A stretch of DNA of 64,000 nt from Gymnogyps californianus (GCF_018139145.2 NC_059479.1:5518001-5582000); one strand, 5' to 3'. Positions 14,101 through 29,147 are shown, counted from the stretch's first letter. Notes: generated by a model not told the origin, from the sequence alone. Numbers and translations are program-made.

Positions 14101-15550
14101 AAAATTGTCAACTTAAAAATCAGAACCAGATTCTGTTTGGCACACAAGAGAAATCAGTGGAAGGCTAAGGTTATAACAGTGCTCTTTTTTTTGCCTTTTT
14201 TTTTTTCCCCCTTCAAGTTAATTGGTTACAATTGCATATTGCTGCTTTCAGTTAGTAGTTTAGCCGGTGTCTGCTATGTGGTAGTGTATAGCCCCAGGAA
14301 ACAAACTGATTAATGAAAGCTAATCGGGGTGCAAATTTGTTTGTATTGGCGTTTGAAGCCTGAAATCAATACCATATAACAAACAAAGCAACTAAACTAT
14401 CAAATCTTGTATAGCTCAGCTTCAAAACGAAAAAGGCAGCAATTTTTTGTTTTTAAAAATATGTTAGCAAAAATGATGAAGGGAGAAAATTGCCATTCTT
14501 AGTATTTTGAGTATCATTCCTGTTCCATTTTTAATTCTAATGCCTTTGAAACTTTAAAAAAAAAACACAGCAAAACAAAACCTCCAGAAAACCATTTAGA
14601 AAGGACAAGGCAAATCACTTTTTGTCTTATCACCTTTACATCTGTGGAGACACTAATGCTCAGGACTCATAGGAGGAGCATTCTATTGTGGCTTTGAAAA
14701 ATGAAATAAATGTAAACAGAATACTATTCTGCATATTCTCACAAGGAGGAGGCATCAATCTGTATGCTTTGGCAGTCTTTCCTTTACTTTTGTTGTCTTC
14801 AGGACTGCATTTTAAATTATTGTCTTGGATACCTGTATAATAAAAAGCATATGAAAAGGGATCTGAAATGGTAATTAAGCTATTTATGAACTTTTTTCTC
14901 TTGTAGAATAAAAGTTCTTTATTAAAAGGTTAGTGCAACTTCATATTTTTATTTTTTCAGCCATTCTTTACAAAGAGTAGTCCCACAAAGAATTCTGGAA
15001 AATACTGTTAACCACATACATAAGTATCATATTTGTGTCCAGACTTCAGCATGTGTGTTCGTATATCCATGTACAATTATATATATGTATATAGGATTCT
15101 GTAGTAGGAAGTTTGAGAACCGGGTGCCTTTGTATGATTATTTGTTTTGATATTTTTCTAACAAAAACACACAATAAATTCAGCATTCTGTAATACAGCA
15201 GTGTGGTGAAAACAGATAAACTGTTATTTCAGATGGCAAGTTATAAATACCAGTTATGACTGAAAAGACAGCTTTAATCTAATAAGTAATATAACTGGTT
15301 AATTACATTGCCTCAGATCTGCTTTATGCTCTTATCAAATATGAACAAGACCTTTCTTCATTGCTCATGAATGAAAATGTATTAAATTGCTAATTGTTGC
15401 AGTTACTTTTCATGGAAGAATCACTAAGTGAAGTATTCTAAGATTAGTTTCAGATCTATCCTGTATTATCATATTCTGCAGACAGGACATCGTTATATTA
15501 AAAATAGACCATTTTATTTGAGTCATTTGCACATCGCTATGATTTTTAAA
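11176..15550. other. AT-rich non-coding stretch
   Basis: No supported gene. It contains the purine tract listed at 13714-13753, a G-rich run near 12643, and mixed T/C runs near 14190. Candidate acceptors (for example tttttcag near 14960 and tcctgcag near 14035) are not followed by an open frame with a donor. Confidence 0.55.
13714..13753. repeat. Purine tract with (GAA)n microsatellite
   Basis: About 40 consecutive purines on the plus strand, ending in about six GAA units. Such homopurine tracts can be length-polymorphic and can adopt triplex structure. Only the tract itself is seen here. Confidence 0.85.
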
Positions 15551-15626
15551 ACAGGTGAGGCTTGACCTAACTCTGCTCCCGTTGTATCTGGCCATTTTCA
15601 ATGATTCTATGATTCTATGATTTTAT
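15551..15626 (+). mobile_element. CR1 LINE 3' tail fragment
   Basis: Three tandem copies of the CR1 3'-terminal octamer (atgattct/attctatg) lie at about 15600-15625. They are preceded by a short stretch compatible with the CR1 3' end, so the element would be in plus orientation. The upstream part is too decayed to place its 5' limit, which I set approximately. The octamer array is the hallmark of CR1 ends in birds and reptiles. Confidence 0.6.
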
Positions 15627-18144
15627 ACTTAAATTGCTTTTTATTTTGTTTTGCTGTTCGCCTGCAGCCTAAAGAAAAAGATAATGCACTGAAGTAAATG
15701 GCGCTGATAAAATATAGAGATTAAAAACCTTTGGAAGACTTGCGAAAGTCTCTCTTTGCATATCTGTAAATTAGTCTCATTTCTGACCTGACTGACACTT
15801 TTTTTTCCAATTCTGATTATAGACTGCTTTTGTGATGTTGTCAATTAATTGTATGGGCTAGATGAAGACTTTTAAACACCTTTTCACTACTAGTTAACTC
15901 CCAAAGAAGGATTAGAGTCAAGGTCCCCTGAGCACACAAGTTAGTGTATTGGTTCATGAAGTTATGTTATTTCTCACAATAAAATTTAATAGGAGATAAA
16001 TCGAATTTTTGAAGTCATTAGCTATTTCAGTGGCATTTTTTCTTCCAGTTTTTGTGATGACTTGTGGTTGCATCCATAAACACTTGGAAATCGAATCCTC
16101 ACACCTAGTATGGTTTGATGTATATATCTGATTGTACATATGGATCCGTCTTCAGCACAGTGTAAAAAACTGCAGGAAAAAAAGACAAAAGAAAAAAAAA
16201 CACTTTTTTTGCACGTCTAGATCTTAAATTTTACATAGCATTACTTCTTTCCTGTGTTTCGTTCAGACTTCAGATTCTTTTTTCTGTGTAAATAATCCTA
16301 CCACTATGCTTTTCTTCTCTACCTTGGATATATTAATTTCATATCTTAATGTCAGACATACTAATAATTTTCAATCTTTCAAGCATTCTTCTGGTTGGTT
16401 ATTTTTAGTATTTTGATTTTTACATGTTCTCGTTTTCCTGCCTGCCTGCATTCAGTCTGGATAGCGTATATGAGACAGATTATTTTTCTCCTTTTTGCCA
16501 AGTTCTAAAAATTTTCTATTTTAATAGCTGCATAATGGTAACTATAGCAGTTCTCTAATTCAAGACATCTGCAAAAGTAATATCTCCTTGGAAATATGTT
16601 AACCTGATCTAGTGGAAGTAAAGGAATGTTTATTTTTTTTCAAAAAGACTCACTTGAAAGAAGAGAAAATCTAATGTCTGCATATTTAAGCTTTGATTTA
16701 AACAGTGATCCTGAACCTTGAAGTTTTAAGGGTAGGGTTTTAGAATGTAGATCGTTAAAATAGAAAGACTGGGGGTTCTGATTCCTTTAACAACAATTTC
16801 AAGGGGTATGCAAGCAAGTCCTGAAGTGAGATCCAACTCATCTGATTAACCACTAGTATAAGAAAATTTTAATTACTATGGAGATTACTGAGACTGCCAT
16901 CCTATAAATCAATAATTTTTCCCTGGGTCTTGTCTATGTGAGCACACATACCGTCTTTTTACAAACATTTGTAATTATGCTGAGCTTGTCAGTTACCAAC
17001 ACAGATCACTACTGATAAACAAAATCAAGAATACAGTTACAGTAAATATACGCTAATGCTTATTAGTAAAAATGTGTAATTACATACCTAAAAGACCTAA
17101 AGGCTATGGTAAGTTGTACTCTTTGTAATGTTAAAGTGCATAGCAGATGATACTGGTTTTCCTAAGGGCTCGCAATTTTATCTTGAAAATTGACTGTTAA
17201 AAGGGCTCTCTGTTCATTGTGTCAGATCTAACTTACCTTGAAAAATTACTCCGGGATACCAACGTCATAATGCGTTCTAATACTGCTTTTAATTAATGAT
17301 CTCTAATAAAGATAATGAGTCAGCTTACTTTCTACCAGATTAGTTTAAAAATGAACTTCAAACTACAGTCTAAGGGCTAAGTCAGGCAGAGACTGGCAGA
17401 AAGGGTCTGACTGTATTAAAATATTGATTGGAGACAGAGAGATCTTAACTGACTTGCAGCATTCAGGACGTTCTCTGTCAGGACAGGACCATTCTCCTGC
17501 CCTTTGGACTTCTCATCAAGTTTTCCATTCTTACAGACTTCAGAAAAGAAGGATGATGTATTTTGTGATCATTTTGTTATTCTTTGTTTGTGACCCATTT
17601 CTTGCAGTGCTTTCTCCTTACCTCACAAAAAAGTGTCTATGTTCGGCGGAACATGCACCCACTTTTCCTTTTCATCTGGCTCTCTTCCTTGCCTTTCTTT
17701 CTGTATGCAATTAATTCCATATCTATCTATTATGTATTTGATCTAGATGTACATATTCATTCCACTGAATTGAAACTCTGAAGTACCCTAGCATGTGATA
17801 TCTATAAATTATTCAAAATTCCAGTCATAAATTTTAATTTGATTCTGAACAACATACTAATCTAAGGAGATGTTAAGTAACCTTTGCAATATATTTTGAT
17901 ATATAAATAGTGGCATTAATGCCTCTGAACATTTCAATAAGTGTTTCATGGTATCGTACATTCTCCATCTCTCTCAGTTCTAAAAGCCATTGTTAGCATA
18001 TATAATTTTCTTAGTGAATTCTCAGAGCCTGATCCCATATAGAGCCGCTCTACAACTTAAACTGTTTTCCATTTGTTTTGCTCACATGAAATGTAGAATT
18101 GTGTGCGGAGAGTTTAGGAACCTAGTTTTGCCAATTATCATTGA
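15627..18144. other. AT-rich non-coding stretch
   Basis: No gene or clear repeat seen. Short open frames (for example plus 17424-17714) carry no recognisable domain and are not supported by splice signals. Confidence 0.55.
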
Positions 18145-18345
18145 AGAATCATGGAATGATGTAGGCCATGCAGGATCTCTGGATGTCTTCTTGTCCAAAC
18201 CCCAATCAAAGCTGGGCAAAGTTTGGTGTTGCATTAGGTTACTCAGGGCCTTTCCCAGTTACTTTTAAATATTACCGAGTATGGTGATTCCACAGACTCT
18301 GGGCAACTTATTCCAAACTGTATTTGTGAATGTTACAGGGTCAAA
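18145..18345 (-). mobile_element. Old CR1 LINE fragment, minus orientation
   Basis: Starting at the agaatcatggaatg word, the plus strand reads like the reverse complement of a CR1 3' region. It has the landmarks, in order, of the 'gtccaaaccccaatcaaagc' block, the 'actcagggcctttccca' block, and the 'attccacagactctgggcaa' block followed by a tattccaa word. The 3' end of the LINE is therefore at the low coordinate, and the element is truncated at its 5' end as is usual for CR1. It is visibly more decayed than the copy at 63 kb, so it is an older insertion. A 92-codon plus-strand frame here (17990-18268) is antisense repeat sequence and not a gene. Confidence 0.85.
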
Positions 18346-21300
18346 ACCAAATAAAAATGGTTTGAAGTGTTATGATTAACACATCATAGTTGTCCTGTAA
18401 CTTCAAGAGGAGCTGTTAATTAGCATGAGATCCTCTGTGTAAGAGAATAACATTAAATAAATTTTGTCTCTGTTTTTACCAATTGAATTTTAGTATTAAT
18501 TAGTAGTACTTTGTAATCATATTTGAGTTATCATTTAAGAGTAACAGCTCTCACAGGTACCCATCAGCAGAATGCTGCATAGGAATACAGAAGTATTTTG
18601 TCTTTTAGTTATGAGTATGAAATGGTCTCATTCGATTTAAAAATCAAACAAAACTTTCTTGTGAATTGCTGTGAACTAAAAAAAAGGTTGGTATTTGTAG
18701 TACAATTTAGTGTAAAAGAATTAAATAAACCACAGAAAACAGTCAGTAGCAAGAAGAAGAGATAACTTGAAAGTTTTATATTTTGGATATTTCCTAAAGT
18801 AATTGTTAACTGTGATAAGTAGAGGCAGATTTTATAGCACTGCAGTATACCTGCCAGGAAGTATGTAACAAACTGTTTCAATTGCTAATGCACTGATATT
18901 AACAGTGCAAGCCATGACAATTGTTCTATCAATAATTACTGAGACATGGTGAAAAACAGTGTACGTTGCTTGATGTAGCCAGCCAAATGGAGGCCCAATA
19001 ATTGTCTGTTGCATCAAACTGTAAAATATAATGACTTTTGAAGGTTGAAGTTTATGAGAGCAGTTCATTACGTGTTCCAAACAATGCTTTATTTTGCTAT
19101 TGTTTCTTCATTATGTGGATAGGAAGCACTGTAGCAGAAATTGGGCTCAAGGGAAACAGTGTCTACCAGTAGTTTAACCTTGTGACATTCCACTAAAAAG
19201 CACAGATTCTTCTGAAATACATAATACATGAACTTCTCTGATTGTTTAGCATTGATCAGTACTCAAGTAAATTGAGTTACTATCTTATTAGCATAAACAG
19301 CAAGGCTTTAGTGATCTTCTTCACCCTCCCATGGTATATCAAGTGGCTTAGGGATTTCTGCTTCTTTAAAACTGAAAGTCAATTTAAAAAAACACAGAGC
19401 TAGAAAGCTCTTTAACAAAGGCAGAACAGTATTTTGAAGCGGCATCCTTCTGATTGCAGATGCATCCCTTTTAACTTCAATATTCAGGTTCCAGTATAGA
19501 TTAGTTCTCAGACTTCTTGTCTTCTGTTGTCAGGTCTATCTGTCATTACATTTTCCTCTCTCTCCATAAGTGTATATATACATTATATATAATTGTATAT
19601 ATACAATATATATAGTAGATTTCTGTCGTAACATAATTAGGCTGTGTTTCAATGGTAAAATTAATAAAACTTCTCCCCTTTAGGACCCAGTAAAAGCAGA
19701 ACATTAAATAGATATGCCTTCCTCAGAGAAGAAACAATGGAAGCATGTTTTAGAAGCATGTTGTCCTTTTCTTTATAAAAACATGTGTACGCACAGGTTA
19801 TATCTTTAAAAAGCTAACAGTTTGTCATTGAAGATGTTTTCCATTTGCGATGTTAACTTTTCATCTTTCCTTCCTCTCACTTTTCCGGTTGCAGAAAGCA
19901 AACTGGCCAAAATGGGTGGAACGTTTCTAGTATAGACTGATTGAGTCTACTTTTATCTTCAGTTGTACATAATTATAATTGTCAGCATTTATTTTTAACT
20001 CTCAGCAAAAAGTCAGGATGAAATATTATGTTGAATCAGGGGAACATGCAGATTAAGGCTAACCATGTATTAAGAGCATTTCAACTCTGAGGGAGGCATT
20101 TCTGTCTAAATTAAAGTTTGATGTCATGGGAACTAACTTTGATTTTATAATGTTCCGAGCCAGTCGTCCAGATTATCAAAGGTAGTTTCCCTGTAAGACG
20201 GGCAGAAAACATCAAAAAGAACCCTTTCCAAGACCCTTTCCTAGAGCCTTAATTGTTCAGCATCTCTGACAGTTTTGAATCCCTCCTTACTTGTCAAACA
20301 CAGCCTCAGCTGTTTCAGGTGATGCTTAGATGCCTAGAATTGCAGGAGTGTAGGAATCATAGAGGTATGCCAGGCAGCAAAACCCCAGCTTTTGTGTCTG
20401 CTCCTTTGTCTGCACACTGATGATGCTGAAGCTAATTTTTGATAAAATTAGCAAGACGAGTATCTCATAAATAAGTGGAACTGTGGTATAGGTGTATGCT
20501 ATCATTTGCACATCATTTAAATCTAACCTTTTGCATGAAAAAATATTTCCAGAATTTAAAAGACATTAAGTGTGTGTACATATTTGACAGAAGATGTTAT
20601 GTGGTATCAGATCAGGGAGTTTGGTGTCTTAATTGTTGTTTGCTTATCATTTTGGTCCTTTTCTCGTTCAGTTCCCAAGTATCTTTTGGTTGTTAAATAT
20701 CTTTCATTCTTCAGTTCACGCACAGACACTCCATAAGTGGGATAACCAGCAGTAAGATACTGATTTCTGGATGCACAAAACCTCCTTCATGGTTCTGTGA
20801 GATGAGCTGGTACCTGTAATTCTTTTTTGGGCTTTCTGAAGTTAATGTTCATTTAGAGTACGTGTAAATTCAAGCTGTCATCTTGGCCAACAGCAAAGCA
20901 CACGACCTTGAGAAAAAATGTAAGTCTGGAAACTTCTTTTAGTCTGTACTCCAGAGCAAATAGAGAAACAAATAACGCCCCTTCGGGACTTAAGATTTGT
21001 CCAAAGAAGCCACGTAAATAGAGCCATTAGTCTTCACCAGCCTTAGTCTAGAGCTTCAGCAGCTTCAGTTTCAGCTTGGCTGTTTATCTGGGTACTAAAA
21101 AAGGGATCTGAAGGTCCCTGAGCTTCTTGTGGATCTTCCCTGCTCTCCCTTTCAAAACATGATCTTACTGTTCTACTATTTCTGGATCACCCAGAGGAAT
21201 CTATAACCATTGAGAAGTTCTTGTAGATGGTTGACCCCCAACAGGTGCTACTGACACTGTGTTGCTCTGGGCACAAAGAGCTGAGGTACTGGTCGGGAGC

Positions 21301-24300
21301 TGATTGCTTGTAGACTTCAGCTGGGCAGAAGCTTACTGGTTGGAAGATGGCTCCGGAGATGGTTCCCAGGTGGAGGAGCAGCTGTAAGAAAAGGGTTGTC
21401 TGCTATGGAAGGTGGTGGCAGGCACTGGTAAACTTGGAGAGATGGTGAGGTAAGGGTGCTTTTAACTATGGATTGCTGTACAGTAATTGCTATACACTAA
21501 TAACTGTACTTTGTGAACTTTGAGAGCTCCTTAACAGCTGCATATACATACTGAGGGTTTTCACACCTTTTCTATACCAAGCTTACATGTCTGTGCAAGC
21601 AGTGTGTGTAGCAGTGAATTCAATCTCAAGTCAGGCAGTGGCATTCCTACAGGAGGCAGTTGTGTGAATGTGAATTCCTACTTAGGAGAGGCTTTGCTAG
21701 AGTCTTTGAATTGGCTCACTATAGTAAGGAATTTAAACATACATGTATGAACGCTTCTGTAATTAGTGTTTGCACAGGTAATGATCCTTGTTGGACCAGA
21801 GTTTCAGGAGTTAAATTTCCATTCTAACACGTAGAACTTTTGTTTTTATTTTCCAAATGATGAAGTAGCAGTTATATTTCTCTATAATATCCTTTTCCTC
21901 TAGGATGCAATCTCTTACTTATCTGTCCGGCATCAAAATATTCTATCTACAAGTTCCACTTGTTTTGTTTCAGCCTAGCACATCTATTTTTCACTATCCA
22001 GCATCATGGATTGTAATATAATGTAGTTCATACTTCTGCCTAATATTTATTGCTCTGAATATACGATAGTGTATTAAGACACAGGATAATAGCACCAATT
22101 TATGTAATTCAGTCATTTTGCCTTGGGGTGAAAGGTTAAATTACTGTTTCTGTTGTTTTCAGACCTGCTGAAACACTTCAACTCTGCAAATACCATTTGC
22201 TTAGATATTTTTCTTATTTGATTTGTAAAGAAACTAAGTCAGAGCAATTTCATTGTAGCAGATGTCGCTTAGCTTAGGCCATTGGTCCCCTATCTTTCTC
22301 CACTGCATTCTTGATGCACTACTGAATTGAGCATGGGTAAATTTGTTGATAACAGAAATGGGAGATCTAGATATGATTAAAAAATAATTGCCAAAACCTT
22401 TTCCATGCAATTTTTTTTTTCCCCAAACTAAAACGGTGTTATGTGCAAAATTCAGCCTTCCCAGTTAGATTATGTGTTTATATATGTGTTTATATAACCA
22501 TTTAGTTAGATTTTGGTCTAACAACTGGCATGTAATTAGATGGCCACAACAGAAATACATTGCATTTCCTTTTAAATAGATTAATTGCAGGACTCTTGCG
22601 CTCTATCTGGAAGTGCAGAAGAATGAAGAAGAATCAAATCCTTATGGAATTTTTACTCTGTAGAGTAAGCAGCTTCTTCGCAATAGGTTAATTTCAACAG
22701 ACTGAGTATGAATACACTTCGGACTGGCAGACACTTAGCAAGAGGAAGTTACTGATTTCATTATGTCTGTGTAAATCCGATGAGATTTATAGATGAGTTC
22801 TGTCAGATGAGTCAGAAAATAAAAACAGTTATTGGGAATGTGCTAATAACAGATTACTGCCTATATGCCGATATTGTCCTCTGTACAGAGGAAATAACCT
22901 CATTAACATAGTCAGATTTATCAGACCAACTGACACTTTTGCAATCTGTACATGGCTTTTCATAGGAAAAGCTGAGAAATGCTGCCAAATGTTGATTGAT
23001 TAGGAGACTCAAAAGAACTTGCTGAAGAATCATATTTTTGTTATTTGTTTACTTGAGATCTCAGGTAGCCGATTCTGTAAAACTTTTTGTAGGATGGTTA
23101 ATATCTTATTGAAGATTTCTACTTTACCTAAGTCCTTTGAAAGAGGAAATGATATGAATTGTCTATCAAAGTATATCAGAACTAAATTATTCTTGGTACT
23201 TGCATTTGAAAAGAATTCTAAAACTGCAAGTGTTTTAAAATATGATTTTAAATAACTGATCATTAAACTAATTTCAGGTCCAATTCCATTTTGTGAAGGT
23301 GGATTGAAACTCTTCGCTTCTGAAGATTTTTTTATCCATCAGTTTAGAGCATAGGTTTTTTTTTTAAATATTCAACTAAATCAAGAACGTATGCTTTTAA
23401 CAGACTGAAATCAAAATGTGTATAATTCACATTATGCACAAGCTCCTTCCTATTGGAATTGCTACTGACAGTGTTTCTGTCCTCCCTTTGGTAGATTACA
23501 AGGTCTGACATCACAATATCTTTAAAAGTGGCTGTAGGAAATATTTTCTATCTTTACTTTAAAAGAATTTAGCGAAAATATTTGATCTTGGAATTCATCC
23601 TTTTCCTCCAACTCACATAATTAGTTTTTAACCGCTGCAGGCAAGATTAAAAAAAAAAAGATTACTAACTTGGGGGCTTGGGGTGTTGGTTTTTGGTTGG
23701 TTTTTTTTTTTATTATGATGTAAGTGGAAATAGCTTAATAGGGCCTTGTGCTTGGTAACCACCAAGATCTTACCATCTTGAAACAAATTTCCTTCCAACT
23801 GTCAAAAGTGGATTCTCAAGAAAGCACTAATCAGTTTCTGAAAAGTGTGGTCATACTGCTGTTATGCTTTAAAGAGAATCAGTGGGGCATTTTTCCGAAA
23901 ATCTAGTGCCTGGGCAGAGCTCTGTAGGTAGATCCATCACGACTTCTTGAACAGCTTCTGTGACATTCAGATTAATTCTGCAGCAGTGCAGTAATAAGAG
24001 ACTAAAATCGAAACCAGTGAGTTCCTATTTATGCTTGACATAAAGTTGCTCCTTAATCTGTGCTGAGGGGTAATGTAATCAAAGTACCCACATCAGATAA
24101 CTGCGGAGGGGCAGCCACTTGCCCTTTGGCATGTATAGAGTCTAAGTGGCAAATTGCCTGACTTACAGCATAACTGCTGCCATTAATATTTATAAAAGAA
24201 TAGCATACGCTGATATACCATGAACCCAAAGTGTAGGAGACCTGGGGTGTAAGAGCTGTCACTAGCCATATTTATATCTCTTTATAAAAGTAAGAGATGG

Positions 24301-27300
24301 AAAGAATTAATAGATCACCGAATTCATCCTTGCAGTACAGTCTACCAAAATCTAATAAGCTCAACCATTCAGCTAATTTGATTGAAGATTTTAAATAATC
24401 AAACTAAATCAAAATCATGCATTTTAAAAAGGAATCCAATCAAAGTATTCTCATTCTTGCCATACGGATATACATCTGCATGCATCTCTGTATGTCAGCT
24501 GTATACATCTAGATATACAATCACAACTGATAGGAACACTGGCTCTAATAACCCTCAAAGAGAAATACAGACATTTGAAGCCTAATTAGCAGTAATGTGA
24601 GCAGAAAATTGATTGGAAGATAGATGTTAAGACAAATTTGCTCATATTAAAGAAGAAAGTACATGCTAGAGAAATGCTTGCATTCTTAGCCTTTGTTACA
24701 GGGATTGTGAGTGGTTCTTGCCAGCAAAAGGGCAATAGCTTAATTCTTTTAAAATGAGAATAACTGAATTTTCAGAAGAGTTTATTTGTCTTGCTAGATT
24801 GAAAGATAGATGAACAGCATATAAAAGTTTATGAAAACATAATCAAAATCTGATTCTGAGATATTTATATTTTTACGGCAACTTTCATGGCATACAATGT
24901 AACTCAATTTACCTCCACTATTATTAGCTAAAGGACAGTGATAAGTCTCTGAAATACCACTTGTCTCAAGAAGCTATTGCTGATATTGTCAAGAAGATAT
25001 TCGCCCATTACATGTCACCAGATAACAGTGACCCTGTAGAGGTCATATTTAAATGACTACTAATTTGTCATTTCTCACATCCTAACACTGAAGGAAGGGT
25101 TATCCTTAGCTATTTGGTATTTATCCCAAAACAAGAATTATTAATATCCCTTAGGCATTTTAAAATATTCGAGATGGATCTATATTTTTCTCTTCTATAT
25201 TTGCCCTGTTCATCTACCAAATTTTGTCTTGCTGTCTTTCAGACACAAAAAAAATAGTCCTCTATAAATTCTTAACAGTTCTTTAATGTGGCATTTTATT
25301 CAATATCTCCGAATCTCGAGTATTAGAATTTTTAGCTTTCTTTGAGACTGAAAGGAGCGTTTTCAGGCTTTTATGTGTTTAATTTATATCTGCAATATTT
25401 TCATATAGATGAGTCTCCACAGATTTAGGCTATGTGATACTTCACAGTACAAACATGCAAACAATCTGAGCTGGTTTTGAAACACTTAATAGATTAATTT
25501 TCTTTTAATTATCTTTTTGCTCGAACTGCTGAAGTCAGCAGTCTTTCCCAGCACATAAGGATATTTTTCAGAGAGAGATACCAATAAAAAAGTAAACCAT
25601 CAAAACCATATTCATATCTGAAGTCCACCTTTTTCTGGCAGTTTGCAAACAAATACCTTTAGAGCAGAATAGAATTATTACCTGCTCTGCTGATAAATTC
25701 TCATCAAAGCCATCAAATTAAATTTAAGTGCCTCTTCCAAAGCTCTTACTCTTCATTACTTGGACCATATTTATTTATAGTCCTCACCTAACTTCTGCAA
25801 AAGAACGTTTTCAGTGTTTTTATATTCTTAGACCTGATTAGTACTGCATTTTCAATGGATGAGTTTTCATCAGTGCCTCCTATCTTTGTCTCCCTTCTTC
25901 CTTCTTACGAACATGCAAATTTTTTTCCTAAGTATGCCTACCACATCATTATATCTTTTTAAAAGGAGAATCTTCCTCATAATTGATTGGTTCAGCATTC
26001 ACATAATGTAAGTATTTTAAGTAGAATGAGAATTTACTATGGCCTTGGTAAAAAATGAAACATTTCTTTTGCTACACTTTTGACAAGAACAGTTAGTTCT
26101 GGACTGGAACTTAAAAGAGGTGGCCTAAATTTCTGGCTCTGCCACAAACCTTTTTTTGGGAGCATAAACAAATAATTGAATTTTCTCTTTGCCTCAAGTC
26201 TCTATTTTGTTAATGGGGATATTAATACTTCCCATTTTTCTGACAGTTTTAATAGATCAAATACTCAGGACACATTTAGGTACTGTAGTTGTACAGATCA
26301 TATATTTACACGCATACAGTTATTTAGAGTAAAAAAAACTCTAGATATGCTTCATGTGTTTCATAGACAATAATCTAGTGTTTATTGCAAGGGAAGACTG
26401 AAAAAGAATTTGAAGGATGTGAAAGATGGAATGTGATTCTAAATGGGATTTTGATCTTTTGTGCTCTGTAACCTTGCACTAGTTAATATTCTGAGTTTCA
26501 GGGGTTTGTCTAACTTTAAATTGGATTATTTTATTGATTTATTCAATACTTTAAGTAAGATGCAGGTTAAATTTCTGGTATATGTAAAGGATCTAATCCT
26601 CCCGGTTTTCTAGGTTAAACCCAAAGATTTTAAAACCTAGCAAAATTTTACTTAATTGCAATGACCACAAAGTGTTGGCAAAGTAAACCTGTGGCCAAAA
26701 CTGTTAAAATTCTGCTCTCCAGTCAGTCATTAAAATCTTTGTAAAGAGCATTACTAAAAGATCTCCTAGTTGTCCTGATTAATTTTCCATAACTTGCTTG
26801 CATATCAAAGAAAATATTTCGTAAGATTTCTGTAATATTTATTGGAGATGGATTCATTCAGTATGGAATGCGTTTATTAATTTAACAACAAACCAATTGA
26901 ATTCAGAAAGTTCTGAATTTCACCAATGAGTAAGAACAGTCCTCTTAAGTAAGTAATTTGTATTCCAGTAGGAAAAAATTGAAACCGGGTACTGTAACAT
27001 TGATAATTATTTAAGTTTCCAGTATAAATTCAGAGTCATTCTAATGATAACTTCACTGGTAGTACCCCTGATAGAGAAGCAGAATTCATTTATTGGCTCA
27101 AGTAGTATGTTACTTTAGCTACCAAGTAATTACCAGAGGTCATTCTTTGTCTGCAGGGAAACATATGTTCAAATGTAAACCACCAGACATCTGTTTGGTT
27201 TACTAAACTCTGCTCTGTGTATGGAAATGTTTCTGTGCGAATGTGTGGGTATAAATGAGCCTATGTTGTGTGTATTCAGCCAGTGTGATGATCTGAAATA

Positions 27301-28829
27301 ATTCCCGCTGGTTTTGTGTTCCTTAATAAATAAGTTTAACTATGATTCATATGGTACCCCATAACTCACTGATGAAGAGTATTTCAGGTTTGCATTGCAA
27401 ATATGGAAGGTGTCTCACTGAAAAATAACATTGATTTCTGATAACAAAGTAAGCCTAAATTTTCCTTCTGCAGTTTGTTCCCTCTAGGCTAATTTTTTTT
27501 CTTTAAACTTCTTACTCTAAGCTTGCTGATAATTTTCATTATAAGAATTTCTGTATACCTATTTTGTATGTCCCTTTTCTTTTCCGTTTGTGAGTTCAAC
27601 CCAGATGTACCTCTGAAACTTATACTCCGTAACGAGCAGTGATACTATCCTCAGACTCCTACTAAAAAACCTGACACCTTCGAAAGACTGCCTTGAAATC
27701 AGAGCTCTCCTCTGGTTGCTGAGAGAGCTTTCTAAGGCAGGGCGATAGATCTGCTCCTCTTTTCTTCCCAAAGAATAGAATAGAATTGTATTTTCTCAGA
27801 CTTATTGCTTATAGAGCATGGAGGTACCTATAGTAAAGGCTACAAGTCAGAATGAATGTCAAGAAAGAATGCTTAATAGCTGTTTCCTATAATATATGTC
27901 CAAACCACTCCATTCATGCAAAGAATTTGGTTGCCAGGCAAAAGACTTGCACAGCTCTTTAAATTATAAATTAATCAAAACAATGTTATTTCTGTACAGT
28001 CAATACATTTACTTTCAAGGAAATTAAATACAGCATAGAATTTTATTGTTTGGTAGTGTGACAAGACAAGCTTGTAGTAAAGGTAAGTTAAGGAACTGTG
28101 ATTCTTTCATTGGTGGCATGAATTTAAATAATCATCTCAAAAATGTAGTCTTGACATGCTGGAATTGATACCAAAAAGCGTACCAAAATGTTGGGATGCT
28201 TTTTAAGAACTTGCCCTGCCTGAAAGATTGCCCCTTATGAAAGAGGCAATCAGAAGAAGGATGATTAATAATGGAAAGGAAAAAAAATGAAGAAAATGAA
28301 CATACATTAACAAATACGGCAAGAACAGAGAAAATATCTTCATCAGTGTCTGTTACTCAAAACAGTAATATTTCTGTCTGCCTCAGCCCAGAGGCTTAAT
28401 GAAATATTTGAAGAAAAGATGTATTTGCCTACTGTTGAAAGACTAAAATTCAGGTAACTGATGCAACTAAATTGTCTGTCTTCATCAGTTAGTTCCTTAT
28501 TCCTCTGCTCCTACAGTGTGAATGTCTCTCATAAGTCTTGGAACTATTACAGTGAGAACATTGACCCATGATTTTTATCTCACTTTAAACCCTAAGAGAA
28601 ACAAAGAGCAAGACTTAAGACTTGTATTGAAAAGCTAAATTGGCGGTTCTTCCTGACCTGAAGACTGACCCTACCTCATTTGTCTCGTCATGAAGTAGAG
28701 ATACTGAACTCCATTAGGATTTTACAGCACAGTAGGTAACTTAATCGGATAATGGAGAAGCACACCTTTTTATTTCTTTTTCCCGCCCCTGGTAGTAAGA
28801 TTAGCTGCTTTCAGAGATAACTTCTACGT
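18346..28829. other. AT-rich non-coding stretch
   Basis: About 10 kb without a supported gene or transposable element. It holds a TA-rich palindromic microsatellite (19566-19618), a G/T-rich patch near 23672-23705 with potential for a two-tetrad G-quadruplex, and a slightly GC-richer patch at about 21040-21480. All open frames are short and lack domains. Confidence 0.55.
19566..19618. repeat. TA-rich palindromic microsatellite
   Basis: Alternating TA/TG/CA sequence in which gtatatatac-type words occur as inverted copies around a central ATTATATATAAT-like core. It could extrude a cruciform. It is probably a compound dinucleotide microsatellite. Confidence 0.75.
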
Positions 28830-28961
28830 GGGTATGTCATGGTTTAACCCCCACCGGCGACTAAGCACGACACAGCCTCTCGCTCACTCGCCCCGCGTCA
28901 GGATGGGGGAGAGAATCAGAAGAGTAAAAGTGAGAACACTCATGGGTGGAGATAAAGACAG

Positions 28962-28967
28962 TTTAAT
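28962..28967 (-). terminator. LTR 1 polyadenylation hexamer ATTAAA
   Basis: tttaat on the plus strand is ATTAAA on the minus strand, about 185 bases downstream of the LTR TATA box. This is the expected spacing for an LTR R region. It is conserved in LTR 2 at 52945-52950. Activity is not shown. Confidence 0.5.
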
Positions 28968-29147
28968 AGCTAAAGCAAAAGCTGTGCACACAAGCAAAGC
29001 AAAACAAGGAATTCATTCACCACTTCCCATCGGCAGGCAGGTGTTCAGCCATCTCCAGGAAAGCAGGGCTCCATCACACATAATGGTTACTTGGGAAGAC
29101 AAACGCCATCACTCTGAACGTCCCCCCCTTCCTTCTTCTTCCCCCAG